This document shows, in pieces, positions 16,683 through 24,920 of a DNA stretch of 64,000 nucleotides. Location: NCBI RefSeq assembly GCF_020073745.1, contig NZ_JAIRAU010000008.1, forward strand, positions 1 through 64,000. The letters run 5' to 3'. This DNA is from Nannocystis pusilla. Its GTDB lineage: Bacteria; Myxococcota_A; Polyangia; Nannocystales; Nannocystaceae. Under the pieces are notes generated by a model. The model was not told the DNA's origin and did no database searches. It saw only the letters and a program-made list of their open reading frames with translations. Made by a program: the position numbers and the translations under genes. The first letter of the stretch is position 1. Every line of letters starts with the position of its first letter.

Positions 16683-17939
16683 TCACGGCAGGTTCGCCAG
16701 CGCTTGCAGCTGCCGCGCGGCCGCCCCGCGGACCTGGGCGTTGTCCGTCAATTCGGCCGCGCGCTCGAAGCAGCCGCGGGCTGCCGTCAGCTCGCCGACG
16801 CGCCGCAGCAGCTCGCCGCGCGCCAGGTAGAAGCCGGGGTAATCGACCAGCGCCGCCGCCACCTCCGGCTCTGCCAGCGCGCGCAGCCCCACCTCCGGGC
16901 GCCCGGCGAACCCGGCGGCCACCGCCCGGTTGAGCGCCACGATCGGCGTCGGGTGGCGCACCTGCAGCTCCGTGTAGAGCAGGAAGATCTGCAACCAGTC
17001 GGTAGCCTCCGCCGAGTCCGCCTCGACGTGCACCGCCGCGATCGCGGCCTGCAACTGATACGGCCCCGGTCGGCCCTGTCGCAGCGCCTGCGCCACCAGC
17101 TCGAGGCCCTCCGCGATCTGGCCGCGATCCCAGCGCGACCTGTCCTGCTCCGCCAGCAGGATCAGCGCCCCCTCGTCGTCGGTCCGCGCCTCGCGTCGCG
17201 CGTCGTGCAGCAGCATCAACGCCAGCAGCCCCGTCATCTCCGGCTCGTTCGGCAGGATCGTCGCCAGCACGCGGGCCAGCCGGATCGCCTCGCTGCACAG
17301 CTCCCGGCGGATCGCCGACGCGCCCGCGCTGGCCAGGTAGCCCTCGTTGAAGATCAAGTAGATCACCGCCAGCACCGCCTCGACGCGCGCGGGCAGGGCG
17401 GCCGCGTCGGGCACCGCGTAGGGGATCTTCGCCCGCGCGATCTTCTGCTTCGCCCGCACCAGGCGCTGCGCCATCGTCGACTCGCTCGTCAAGAAGGCGC
17501 GGGCGATCTCCGCCGTCGACAGCCCGCCGAGCGTGCGCAGCGTCAGCGCCACCTGGGCCTCGGGCGCCAGCGCCGGGTGACAGCAGGTGAAGATGAGGCG
17601 CAGGCGGTCGTCCGCGACCGGCCCGCCCGGTCCGACGTCGGGTCGACCCTCGTCGGCGCGGGTCCGCAGCAGCTCGGCCTCGACGTGTGCGCCGAGCCGG
17701 TCCGCGTTGCGACGGCGGCGCAGGCGGTCGAGCGCCTTGCGCTGCGCCGTCGTCGTCAACCACGCCCCGGGCGAGTGCGGCAGCCCGTCGACCGGCCAGC
17801 GCTCGAGTGCGGTCGTCAGCGCGTCCTGCAGCGCGTCCTCGGCCAGCTCGAAGCTGCCGGTCAGGCGGATCAGCGTCGCCAGCACCGCGCCCGACTCGGC
17901 GCGGAAGATGGCATCGATCGCCCTGGCGACGCCGTTCAC
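16683..17939 (-). CDS. ECF RNA polymerase sigma factor, ECF42-like
   Basis: A 418-residue sigma factor, longer than ordinary ECF sigmas. Region 2 is at about 15-80 ([27 protein letters not shown]), region 4 at about 125-175 ([36 protein letters not shown]), and a long C-terminal TPR-like/DUF6596 extension (EGYLASAG...[10 protein letters not shown]...) follows. This layout, with a DGPF/YCII-domain gene beside it, is the ECF42 group, which lacks an anti-sigma factor and is thought to be controlled through its C-terminal extension. The start is GTG at 17939, 25 bases after the DGPF gene. Confidence 0.88.
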   Translation of the reverse strand: MNGVARAIDAIFRAESGAVLATLIRLTGSFELAEDALQDALTTALERWPVDGLPHSPGAWLTTTAQRKALDRLRRRRNADRLGAHVEAELLRTRADEGRPDVGPGGPVADDRLRLIFTCCHPALAPEAQVALTLRTLGGLSTAEIARAFLTSESTMAQRLVRAKQKIARAKIPYAVPDAAALPARVEAVLAVIYLIFNEGYLASAGASAIRRELCSEAIRLARVLATILPNEPEMTGLLALMLLHDARREARTDDEGALILLAEQDRSRWDRGQIAEGLELVAQALRQGRPGPYQLQAAIAAVHVEADSAEATDWLQIFLLYTELQVRHPTPIVALNRAVAAGFAGRPEVGLRALAEPEVAAALVDYPGFYLARGELLRRVGELTAARGCFERAAELTDNAQVRGAAARQLQALANLP

Positions 17940-17964
17940 CCCGCCGAGGGTCCCACGCCGCCGG

Positions 17965-18318
17965 CTAGAACACCATCACCGGCCGCACCTCGGCCGACCC
18001 CATCCCGTGGACCACCTCGGGGATCCTCGCCGCCCACGCCAGCGCCGCGTCGAGGTCGGCGCAGTCGACGATCCAGAACCCGCCGAGCTGCTCCTTCGTC
18101 TCCACGAACGGCCCGTCGACGTGGATTGTCCGGCCCTCCGAGCTGCGCACCGTCGTCGCCGTCGTCGACGGCTGCAGCGCCTCACCGCCGCACAGCACGC
18201 CGGCCCGCCTCATCTCCTCGGTGTAGGCTTCGTACTCGCCGAAGATCTGCTGCTGCTTCTGCTCCGGCAGCGCGTTCCAGGCCTGCTCGCTGCTGAAGAT
18301 CATGATCATGTACTTCAT
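17965..18318 (-). CDS. YCII-related / DGPF domain protein
   Basis: A 117-residue ferredoxin-like-fold protein starting [14 protein letters not shown] and containing [32 protein letters not shown], the signature that gives the DGPF family its name. These proteins are the usual partners of ECF42 sigma factors; their biochemical activity is unknown. The ATG at 18318 has GGAGGAG nine bases upstream, so the upstream in-frame ATG is rejected. First gene of the operon with the sigma factor. Confidence 0.88.
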   Translation of the reverse strand: MKYMIMIFSSEQAWNALPEQKQQQIFGEYEAYTEEMRRAGVLCGGEALQPSTTATTVRSSEGRTIHVDGPFVETKEQLGGFWIVDCADLDAALAWAARIPEVVHGMGSAEVRPVMVF

Positions 18319-18450
18319 CGTCGTGACTCCTCCCGGTCCGTCATGACCGGCCTCGTCCCGCCGACGATCGAGCCCGACGACGATCGACAGCCCCTCCAAC
18401 TTTTTTCTCGACCTCGTCTCGCCCCTCGCGCACTCCGCGCCCCGTCGTCA

Positions 18451-19293
18451 TCAAAATCGGCCGCTCAGCACCAGCCCGGCGAGCGTGGGCGCCACCTGAA
18501 CGCGGCCGCGGGCGGCCCTCATGTCGCGGGCGCCCGTCGCCAGCAGCGTCACCCCGAGCACCGCGCCGAACGCCGCCGTGACCGCGCCGACAGCCAGCAT
18601 CGTCTCGCCCCGGTCGTGCTGGGCCCGCAGCGGCGCCAGCGCCTCCTCCGAGTAACCTGTCCCTCGGGCCAGCTCGTGCGCCGAGAAGCGCTGGATGTAC
18701 GACCCGCTCACCATCACCCCGAGTCCGACGACGCCGACCCCGAGCAGGCCCGCGCCCGCGAACATCTGCGCCCGCCCCTTGCGCAGCCGCACCGGGTCGA
18801 CCTCCGAGGTCGTCGGCACCGGCCCGAGCTCGCAGCGCGCCGCCTCGCTCGCCGATTCCTCCGCGCTCGCCTCCACCGGCCGCACCGGCATGGCCACCTC
18901 GGTCGACGCCACCGCGGGCTCGCTCGCAGCGGCGCCCTGCGGCTCGCCCGCCATCCCGTCCGCCACGACCTTGTCGTCCTCGCTCGCGGGGAGCTCGCCC
19001 GTCCCCCCCTCTGCCGCGCTCTCGACCTCGTTCGCCCCGCCTACCGGCGGCACCTCCTCGACCGCCGCTCGTCGCGGCGCCCCGGCTCGCGCTTCACTCC
19101 TGCCCTTCGCCTTCGCGGCGTTCTTCGCCGGCTTCACCTGCGGCGGCCGAGGCTTCGTCTCGGCGGGAGCCTCGACCGCCGGCGCCTTCGGCTTCACCGT
19201 CACGAGCTCCTCCGCCCGCCACGCGTCCGCCGGCGCCTCCGCGGCGGGCGACGGCATCAACAGACCAAAGAGACATGTCCATAAGACCAGCAT
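18451..19293 (-). CDS. Secreted/membrane protein, Ala/Pro/Lys-rich with two C-terminal membrane segments
   Basis: A 280-residue protein: a very hydrophobic N-terminus (LVLWTCLFGLLMPSPAAEA), a low-complexity Ala/Pro/Glu/Lys region to about residue 160, and two hydrophobic helices (AGAGLLGVGVVGLGVMVSG and AVGAVTAAFGAVLGVTLLATG) around a polar loop. The tail VQVAPTLAGLVLSGRF resembles those of the proteins at 28253 and 52827, suggesting a lineage-specific envelope family. A 14-bp repeat core (CATGTCC at 19274) lies inside the signal-peptide codons. Function unknown. Confidence 0.6.
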   Translation of the reverse strand: MLVLWTCLFGLLMPSPAAEAPADAWRAEELVTVKPKAPAVEAPAETKPRPPQVKPAKNAAKAKGRSEARAGAPRRAAVEEVPPVGGANEVESAAEGGTGELPASEDDKVVADGMAGEPQGAAASEPAVASTEVAMPVRPVEASAEESASEAARCELGPVPTTSEVDPVRLRKGRAQMFAGAGLLGVGVVGLGVMVSGSYIQRFSAHELARGTGYSEEALAPLRAQHDRGETMLAVGAVTAAFGAVLGVTLLATGARDMRAARGRVQVAPTLAGLVLSGRF

Positions 19294-19304
19294 ATTCCTA
19301 CCCT
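19271..19304. repeat. Degenerate 14-bp repeat over a gene start
   Basis: AGACATGTCCATAA followed 17 bases later by CATATTCC. It covers the start codon (19291-19293) and signal-peptide codons of the minus-strand gene. Only one good core, so confidence is low. Confidence 0.4.
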
Positions 19305-19327
19305 CGACGCCGACTCGATCCAGTCGA

Positions 19328-20479
19328 TCAATTAAACTCGGCCCCCGAGAGGATCCAGCGCAAGATCACCTGCGCCTCCGCGGCCGCGATCGGGCTGCCG
19401 CCGATCGGCATCTGCGCCCCGACGGCCGGTGTGCGCAGCACCAGCTTGTGCATCAGGTAACTGTTCGTCGGCGCGTTCGCCTGCACGCGCGGCATGTCGA
19501 CCTGCTCTGCCTCGTCCTCGATCAGCTCCTCCCACAGCCGGTCGGGCTCGCGATCGAAGCGCAGGTCGCCGGGCTCGACCCCGTCGACGTGGCAGCCGGA
19601 GACCGCGCAGCGTTGGTCCGTCAGCGCGCGCACCTGCGTGAACGTGGCCGCGGGAGGGTCATGGTCGACCACCGCGACCGTCACCGGCGCGCTCGTCACT
19701 CCGCCCGCGCTCGCCGTCAGCTCGACTGTCCCCGGGGACACCCCGAGCAGCACCCCCTTGCCGTCGACGTACAGCGTCAGCTCCGCGCTGCTCGTCCACG
19801 TCAATGTCACGTCGACCGGCTCGCCCTCCTCGTTCGTCACCAGCGCCGTCAGCGGCGTCGTCTCGCCGACCAGCACCTGCACCGGCCCGTCGACCTCGAG
19901 CTCGATCTCCCCGACCTCGCCCTCCTGGCCGCCGGACGAGCACGCGAACACCTCCGTCTCGGGCGCCCCCGCTGCGATCCACGCCGAGATCGTCGCCACC
20001 TGTCCTTCGGACAACATCCCGCCGAGCGGCATTTGCTGGCCCACCGACGGCGCCGGCGAGAGCTTTTCCATCAAAAAGCTGCTCGCGGGATCTCCCGGCG
20101 CCACCCGCAGCACCCCCGGCGCCTGCGAGCTCTCGACGTTCACCAGCGCCGCGAACGACTCGCCTGTCGCCAGGGACAGCCCGCCCGCCGGTTGACCGCC
20201 CGCGTGGCAGCTGCAGCTCCCCGTGAAGATCGGCTGCACCGCGCCCGGGAAGTCGCACTCGCCCGGCGTCCCGCCCGACGGATCGACCGGACCCGTGGTC
20301 GGCGCCTCGCCGGTGGTGGGCACCTCCCCCGAGGTGGGACCGGGCTCCGCCGTCGTCCCGTCGGTGTCGCTCATCGCGCCGTCGCTGTCCTGCTCGGGCA
20401 GCGAGACCAGCTGGCAGGCGGAGGAGAGCGCGGCGCACAGCACCAGCGCGGAGGAATTGGTTCGATGACGACCTGGCAT
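19328..20479 (-). CDS. Lipoprotein with paired CH heme-like motifs and an Ig-like domain
   Basis: A 383-residue secreted protein: signal peptide with lipobox-like ALSSAC, a Thr/Pro-rich linker, then a domain with GSCSCHAGGQPAGGL and, near the end, QRCAVSGCHVDG. Each is followed by the PSSFLMEKL or TNSYLMHKL and GxQMPxGG...ISAWIAAGA patterns of planctomycete/myxobacterial cytochrome-c-like modules. Between them is an Ig-like beta domain (TPLTALVTNEEGEPVDVTLTWTSS...GVSPGTVELTASAGG). The cysteine spacings are CxCH and CxxxxCH rather than CxxCH, so heme attachment is uncertain. A TGTCC-TTC-GGACA hairpin (20001-20013) is inside the coding region. Confidence 0.75.
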   Translation of the reverse strand: MPGRHRTNSSALVLCAALSSACQLVSLPEQDSDGAMSDTDGTTAEPGPTSGEVPTTGEAPTTGPVDPSGGTPGECDFPGAVQPIFTGSCSCHAGGQPAGGLSLATGESFAALVNVESSQAPGVLRVAPGDPASSFLMEKLSPAPSVGQQMPLGGMLSEGQVATISAWIAAGAPETEVFACSSGGQEGEVGEIELEVDGPVQVLVGETTPLTALVTNEEGEPVDVTLTWTSSAELTLYVDGKGVLLGVSPGTVELTASAGGVTSAPVTVAVVDHDPPAATFTQVRALTDQRCAVSGCHVDGVEPGDLRFDREPDRLWEELIEDEAEQVDMPRVQANAPTNSYLMHKLVLRTPAVGAQMPIGGSPIAAAEAQVILRWILSGAEFN

Positions 20480-21157
20480 GCGCGCCTCTGGAGTGCCCGC
20501 ACCAGGGCGAGCGTTACACCGAGGACTGCATTATTCTCGATCACCCGCGAGCGCTGCCGGCGCCGCCCCGCGAGTCGCCGATTCTGCCTCCAGCGACCAC
20601 CGACCCCGCGCGAGGCCCGCCGCAGGAGCGAATCGTGACTCACGACACATATGCTCCTGTCTCCAAGGACATCTCGCCGGAGGCACCTCTTCGGGACACG
20701 TCCTCACGTCGAGCGCAGCGAGCACGACCGACAGCAACGCCATCGCCGCTATCGCAGCACATGTCTCTCGAGACATCTCGTCACCGCACCACCGCTCGCC
20801 CCCCAGGCCGACGCCTCGCCCGGACAGCACGACTTCGCAGCGCGCATCGCCGCCCTCGTAGCGCATGTCTCTCGAGACATCTCGCCACCGCACCGCCGCC
20901 CGGCTCACGCCGCCACATCACATGTCTCTCCGGCCATCTCACGACTCACCGCCCGCGCGTCGCCCCGCCGCGGTGCGCAGCCGCGAGCGCATCACCTGTC
21001 TCTTCGACCACCTCGCGCATCGATGCGAACGTCCGCATCGAGCACGCGCGCCCGCGCGCCACTCGAACCTCACGGTGCACCTGCGAGCGCGGGTGCACCG
21101 CGAGCGCCCGGCCGCGCCCCGATGCGGCGACCAGGCGCCTCGCGGTACGCTCGCCCG
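20480..21157. other. Repeat-rich non-coding region
   Basis: Nearly 680 bases between divergent genes with no convincing ORF. It holds the densest cluster of 14-bp repeat units in the window, annotated separately at 20640-21020. Confidence 0.55.
20640..21020. repeat. Cluster of five 14-bp repeat arrays
   Basis: Array A at 20653-20707 (units in 14, 14, 13, 14 spacing). Arrays B and C at 20757-20784 and 20861-20888 are near-identical and both contain the 6-bp stem ATGTCT-CTCG-AGACAT (20761-20776 and 20865-20880). Array D is at 20918-20945 and E at 20993-21020. The flanks of B, C and D also match (CATCTCG.CACCGCAC.), so this looks like stepwise duplication of a larger block with 104- and about 57-base offsets. 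Confidence 0.75.
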
Positions 21158-23011
21158 ATGAATTCTCGCTATTGCCGTCCGATGGCCCTCCTCGCGCTCC
21201 TCGCGGCCTGCAGCGACGACGGAGGTCGTGACACCGCCGCGACCGCCACCCAGCCGTCGAGCGCGCCGGCGACGATGACCGACGCTGTCACGATGACCGG
21301 CGCCACCGACGGCGAGCCGACCGGCACCACCGCGGGCACCACCACCGGCATCACCGACGGTCCCACCACCGTCCCGACCACCACCGTCGATCCGCCCGTC
21401 ACCAGCACCACCGACGCCACCACCGAGCCGCCGGGCACCACCACCGACGGCGCCGATTGCCTCCCGCCCGACGCATTGATCGTGCTCGACCGCACGCAAT
21501 CGATGCACCGCACCCCTGACGGCGCCACGCCCGTCGACGCCCCCGGCTACGCCAGCAGCAAGTGGGCCCTGGCGATCTCCGCCATCGAGACCCTGACCGC
21601 CGCGCCGCAGGACGACACCGTCCGTTTCGGCCTCGAGCTGTGGCCGAGGGATCCCGGCGGCGGCGCATGCGTCACGCTGGCCGAGCGCATCGAGCAGAAC
21701 AAGACGGCCACCAACCCGATGTGCGAGGCCGGCGAGGTCGTCATCGGCCCCGAGCTCGGCAACGGCGCCGCGATCGCCGGCGCCATCGACCCGGCCGCCA
21801 CCTTGCTGTGCAACACCACCCCCACCGGCCAGGCCCTCGTCACCGCCGGCGAGTACCTCGCCGCCAACAAGGAGCCCGGGCGCGAGCAGTACGCGATCCT
21901 CGTCACCGACGGCGCCGACTGGGAATTCAGCTGCCCCGAGCCCTCGCCGCTGGCCGCCGTGCAGGACCTCGCCGAACAGGGCATCAAGACCTTCATCGTC
22001 GGCTTCAACGGCGAGGAGGCGGCGATGGGCGCCACCGAGTACCTCAACGACCTCGCCTGCGCCGGCCGCACCGCCAAGGGTTTCCCGGGCCCGTGTGTCC
22101 CCACCGCCGACGGCTTCGTCGCCGTCGAGGGTGCGGACATTCCCGTGTACCTGCAGGCCGACAACGCCGACGAGCTCGGCGCCGCCCTCAAGTCCGTCGC
22201 CGGTCAGCTGTGCTGCGGCTGCGACAAGACCTGCGACGCCCCCGAGGTGTTGTTCGCCCTCGATCGCACCCTCAGCATGCACCGCACGCCCGACGGCGAG
22301 ACCCCCGTCGACGCCCCGAACTACGCCAGCAGCAAGTGGGCCCAGGCGATCGGCGCGATCGAGCAGGTCGTCGGCGGCAACGGCCTCGACACCGACCTGC
22401 GCTTCGGCCTCGAGCTGTGGCCGCGCGACCCGGGCGGCGGCCTGTGCATCACCCTCGCCGAGCGGATCCTCGACACCAAGCAGGCCACGAACCCCAGCTG
22501 TCAGGACGCCGAGATCCTCGTCCCGCCTGCGCTCGCGGCCGGCCCGGCGATCGCCGCCGCCGTCGACCCGCTCACCACCTTGATCTGCAACACCACCCCG
22601 ACCGGCACCGCGCTCGAGACCGCCTCGACCTGGCTGGTCGACCACGCCGTCCCCGGCCGCGAGCAGTACGTCGTCCTCGTCACCGACGGCGCCGACTGGG
22701 ACCTCAGCTGCCCCGACCCCTCGCCCCTGCTCGTCACCCAGAAGCTCGCCGCCGCCGGCATCCGCACCTACGTCGTCGGCTTCTTCGGCGCCGAGGCCCA
22801 GGCCGGCGCCGTCCAGTTCCTCAACGACGTCGCCTGCGCCGGCCAGACCGCCAAGGACTTCGACGCCAACTGCGCGCAGATGGGCAGCGGCTACCAGGCC
22901 AAGGACCCCAACGGCATGGTCCCCCTCTACCTCCAGGCCGGCAACGGCGAGCTGCCGCAGACCCTCACCACCGTCGCCGACGAGATTCTGCAGTACTGCA
23001 TCCCCGGCTGA
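21158..23011 (+). CDS. Lipoprotein with two tandem von Willebrand A domains
   Basis: A 617-residue surface protein. Signal peptide with lipobox MALLALLAAC, then about 80 residues rich in Thr/Pro, then two VWA-like domains of about 245 residues each that align throughout (for example ALIVLDRTQSMHRTPDGATP versus VLFALDRTLSMHRTPDGETP, and AILVTDGADWEFSCPEPSP versus VVLVTDGADWDLSCPDPSP). The MIDAS-like first motif is DRTxSM in place of DxSxS, and VTDGAD gives the later Asp. Conserved cysteines suggest disulfides. Start taken at 21158 (MNSRYCRP); MALL eight codons later is also possible. Role in adhesion is inferred. Confidence 0.85.
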   Translation: MNSRYCRPMALLALLAACSDDGGRDTAATATQPSSAPATMTDAVTMTGATDGEPTGTTAGTTTGITDGPTTVPTTTVDPPVTSTTDATTEPPGTTTDGADCLPPDALIVLDRTQSMHRTPDGATPVDAPGYASSKWALAISAIETLTAAPQDDTVRFGLELWPRDPGGGACVTLAERIEQNKTATNPMCEAGEVVIGPELGNGAAIAGAIDPAATLLCNTTPTGQALVTAGEYLAANKEPGREQYAILVTDGADWEFSCPEPSPLAAVQDLAEQGIKTFIVGFNGEEAAMGATEYLNDLACAGRTAKGFPGPCVPTADGFVAVEGADIPVYLQADNADELGAALKSVAGQLCCGCDKTCDAPEVLFALDRTLSMHRTPDGETPVDAPNYASSKWAQAIGAIEQVVGGNGLDTDLRFGLELWPRDPGGGLCITLAERILDTKQATNPSCQDAEILVPPALAAGPAIAAAVDPLTTLICNTTPTGTALETASTWLVDHAVPGREQYVVLVTDGADWDLSCPDPSPLLVTQKLAAAGIRTYVVGFFGAEAQAGAVQFLNDVACAGQTAKDFDANCAQMGSGYQAKDPNGMVPLYLQAGNGELPQTLTTVADEILQYCIPG

Positions 23012-23022
23012 TCGCGGATCAG

Positions 23023-23050
23023 TGACATGTCCCGACGGACATATCACGCG
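23023..23050. repeat. 14-bp repeat, 2 units, terminator-like
   Basis: TGACATGTCCCGAC and GGACATATCACGCG. They form an 11-bp stem with one mismatch, GTGACATGTCC (23022-23032) and GGACATATCAC (23037-23047), loop CGAC, starting 10 bases after the VWA gene's stop. Confidence 0.75.
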
Positions 23051-23143
23051 GCGCTACGCCGCCCTGGATGAATGCGCCGCCGACTGCGCTGGCGAAATAC
23101 TGCGGGACTTCCTCCGAAAGCCTTGCAGTCCCCTCGCACCGAC

Positions 23144-23171
23144 ACACCTGTCCTCCGGGACATCTCACGCA
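23144..23171. repeat. 14-bp repeat, 2 units, at a 3' end
   Basis: ACACCTGTCCTCCG and GGACATCTCACGCA; hairpin TGTCC-TCCG-GGACA at 23149-23162. The second unit contains the stop codon (23165-23167) of the minus-strand MYXO-CTERM gene. Confidence 0.75.
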
Positions 23172-24298
23172 CGCCGGCGCCGGGCCAGCCCGACGAGCAC
23201 GACCAGCGCGAGCAGCCCCGGCCGCTCGTGCGCGCTGCAGCCCGTCCCCGCCCCTGCGGCCTCCGGCGCACCGGGTTCCTCCGCCGGCTCGCCCGGCGGC
23301 GAGTCCTCCGGCGCCACCCCCATGTAGTCCTCGCCGTCCGGCCAGGTCTTGCAGCTGTCGGGGTCCCAGGACATTTGCCCCTCGCATACGTACGCCGGCC
23401 CCTCGCATTGCCCCGCCAGCATGTCCGACGGGTCGAGCTCGAGCGGGCCGAGCTGGTCGGCCAGACCGTCGCCGTGACAGCGCTCGTCGACGAACACCTC
23501 TCCCCGCGCCAGATCGAGCGACTCGAAGCGCAGGCACCCCGGCGCCCGCAGCCCGGCCAGCTTCCCGGTGTACGCCTGATCGTCCGGCCCGAGCAGGCGG
23601 TGAGCGAAGTTACCCGCCGCGAGCGCCGGCAGCATACTGTGCTCGACTTCGTACGCGACGTCGAGCTGCCCGTGCGTGCGCAGGTGCGTGCAAGAACCAT
23701 CCGCGTATTCCACCCGCTCCGGATCGCTCGCCGGACAGTGCCCCTGGACCTGTTCGAGCCGCGGATACGCCCCGTCGCAGCAGACCAGATCCGCGAGCCG
23801 GTCCTTCGTCTCGATCACGTGCGTGCTCGTCACCGCCAGCGGCGGGGCAGCCGGAGGCGGCAGCGGCTCGGCCGCGATCGTCACCGCGTTCTCCCGCTCG
23901 TACGTCACGCAGGCCCCCGGCGCTGCCCCGTACACCGCGCTCGCCCACGCGGCGGTGTCGACGTACGTCATCACCGTGTACGTCGCCCCCGCGGTCCACG
24001 GTTGCGCGGGGCGCCAGACGAACGTCGAGAACTCCTCGTACAGCTCGAAGCTCCCGGCCACCTCCTCGCCTTGCCCGTCGAGCACCCGCAGCGTGAAGAA
24101 CTCGAGCGCCGCATCGGCCCGCCCGAACCCGGCGTAAAACGAGAGCACGCCGTCGGCCGCCAGCTCCGCGCTCGCCGGCCACAGCTGCAGCGGCAGCGGG
24201 TCGGCGCAATCGTCTCCGCAGTGCGCGCGGGCCGGGGCCGCGCTCGCCATCATCCACCCCACCGCCACGAGCACGCGAATCGCGGTCAAGCCACGCAT
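23165..24298 (-). CDS. Secreted protein with MYXO-CTERM-like tail
   Basis: A 377-residue protein: a Sec signal peptide ending in APARA-H, an Ig-like domain (LWPASAELAADGVLSFYAGFG...YTVMTYVDTAAW), a Cys-rich central region, a Pro/Glu/Ala-rich linker, and the C-terminus GTGCSAHERPGLLALVVLVGLARRRRA. A Cys, a hydrophobic helix and an Arg cluster are the MYXO-CTERM arrangement that targets proteins for myxosortase cleavage and surface anchoring. The ATG at 24298 starts directly at the signal peptide. Function otherwise unknown. Confidence 0.78.
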   Translation of the reverse strand: MRGLTAIRVLVAVGWMMASAAPARAHCGDDCADPLPLQLWPASAELAADGVLSFYAGFGRADAALEFFTLRVLDGQGEEVAGSFELYEEFSTFVWRPAQPWTAGATYTVMTYVDTAAWASAVYGAAPGACVTYERENAVTIAAEPLPPPAAPPLAVTSTHVIETKDRLADLVCCDGAYPRLEQVQGHCPASDPERVEYADGSCTHLRTHGQLDVAYEVEHSMLPALAAGNFAHRLLGPDDQAYTGKLAGLRAPGCLRFESLDLARGEVFVDERCHGDGLADQLGPLELDPSDMLAGQCEGPAYVCEGQMSWDPDSCKTWPDGEDYMGVAPEDSPPGEPAEEPGAPEAAGAGTGCSAHERPGLLALVVLVGLARRRRA

Positions 24299-24372
24299 CT
24301 GTCCACTATACCACCCCCCACGGCCGCCGAGTAGCGACCTGGCGATCGCACGTCCGCAGCGCGCCGTCTCCA

Positions 24373-24442
24373 GGATATGTCCCCGAGGACAGGCGCCCAT
24401 CGCCACCGCCCCACACACATGTCCCCCAGGACAGCTCACTTC
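24373..24442. repeat. 14-bp repeat array, 5 units
   Basis: GGATATGTCCCCGA, GGACAGGCGCCCAT, CGCCACCGCCCCAC, ACACATGTCCCCCA, GGACAGCTCACTTC. Exact 14-bp register is kept across a fully degenerate central unit. Hairpins TGTCC-CCGA-GGACA (24378-24391) and TGTCC-CCCA-GGACA (24420-24433). Confidence 0.78.
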
Positions 24443-24630
24443 CGACCGCGCCGGCGCCGGCTCGACCGACGAGCACCAGCCGCCCCCGACCACCCATGCG
24501 CGCTACCTCCGACGGACAGCATCCTGTTCCTCCGTCCAGGTCTTGCGGTTGCAAGGGTCCCACACCTGATCGCCTGGCCCGCGTGCGCCGCCCCTCGCGG
24601 AGCATCGGGTTCGCAGGACCGCGGCCGAAT

Positions 24631-24658
24631 TCACATGACCTCGAGGACATCGACAATC
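24631..24658. repeat. 14-bp repeat, 2 units
   Basis: TCACATGACCTCGA followed by GGACATCGACAATC, in 14-bp phase; the hairpin is imperfect. Confidence 0.55.
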
Positions 24659-24789
24659 ATTGGACGGACCCAGCGGACCCTGCTGCCGGATTCGCCGCCG
24701 ACGATCGCGCCCGCCGCCGTGTGCGCCGCGTGAAGCGTCCGTCACCTCGGCGGCGTCGCCGACCGCGCTCCGACGGTGCTCGCCGGCTC

Positions 24790-24827
24790 ACGCCGCGTCT
24801 TGATTAATTCCAGACGCCGCGTCTTGA
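24790..24827 (+). promoter_or_regulatory. Direct-repeat operator candidate upstream of the hybrid kinase
   Basis: ACGCCGCGTCTTGA occurs twice, at 24790-24803 and 24814-24827, separated by ten AT-rich bases (TTAATTCCAG). Identical 14-bp direct repeats at a 24-bp step, 93 bases before the kinase start, look like a tandem binding site for a response regulator or activator. TTGATT and TTGAAC within the copies could also serve as -35 elements. Confidence 0.45.
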
Positions 24828-24920
24828 ACTCCAATTGGCGGCTCCTACTCTCGCCGGTGCGCTCGCGACCTGCGGGCGGCGGAGCCGGCGCCGATGGTGT
24901 GGCGACCGCCAGGAGCTCGG

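Larger units (their letters stand above)
24299..24789. other. Intergenic region with repeat arrays
   Basis: No ORF here is convincing. It contains two 14-bp arrays (24373-24442 and 24631-24658) and leads into the direct repeats upstream of the hybrid kinase. Confidence 0.5.
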
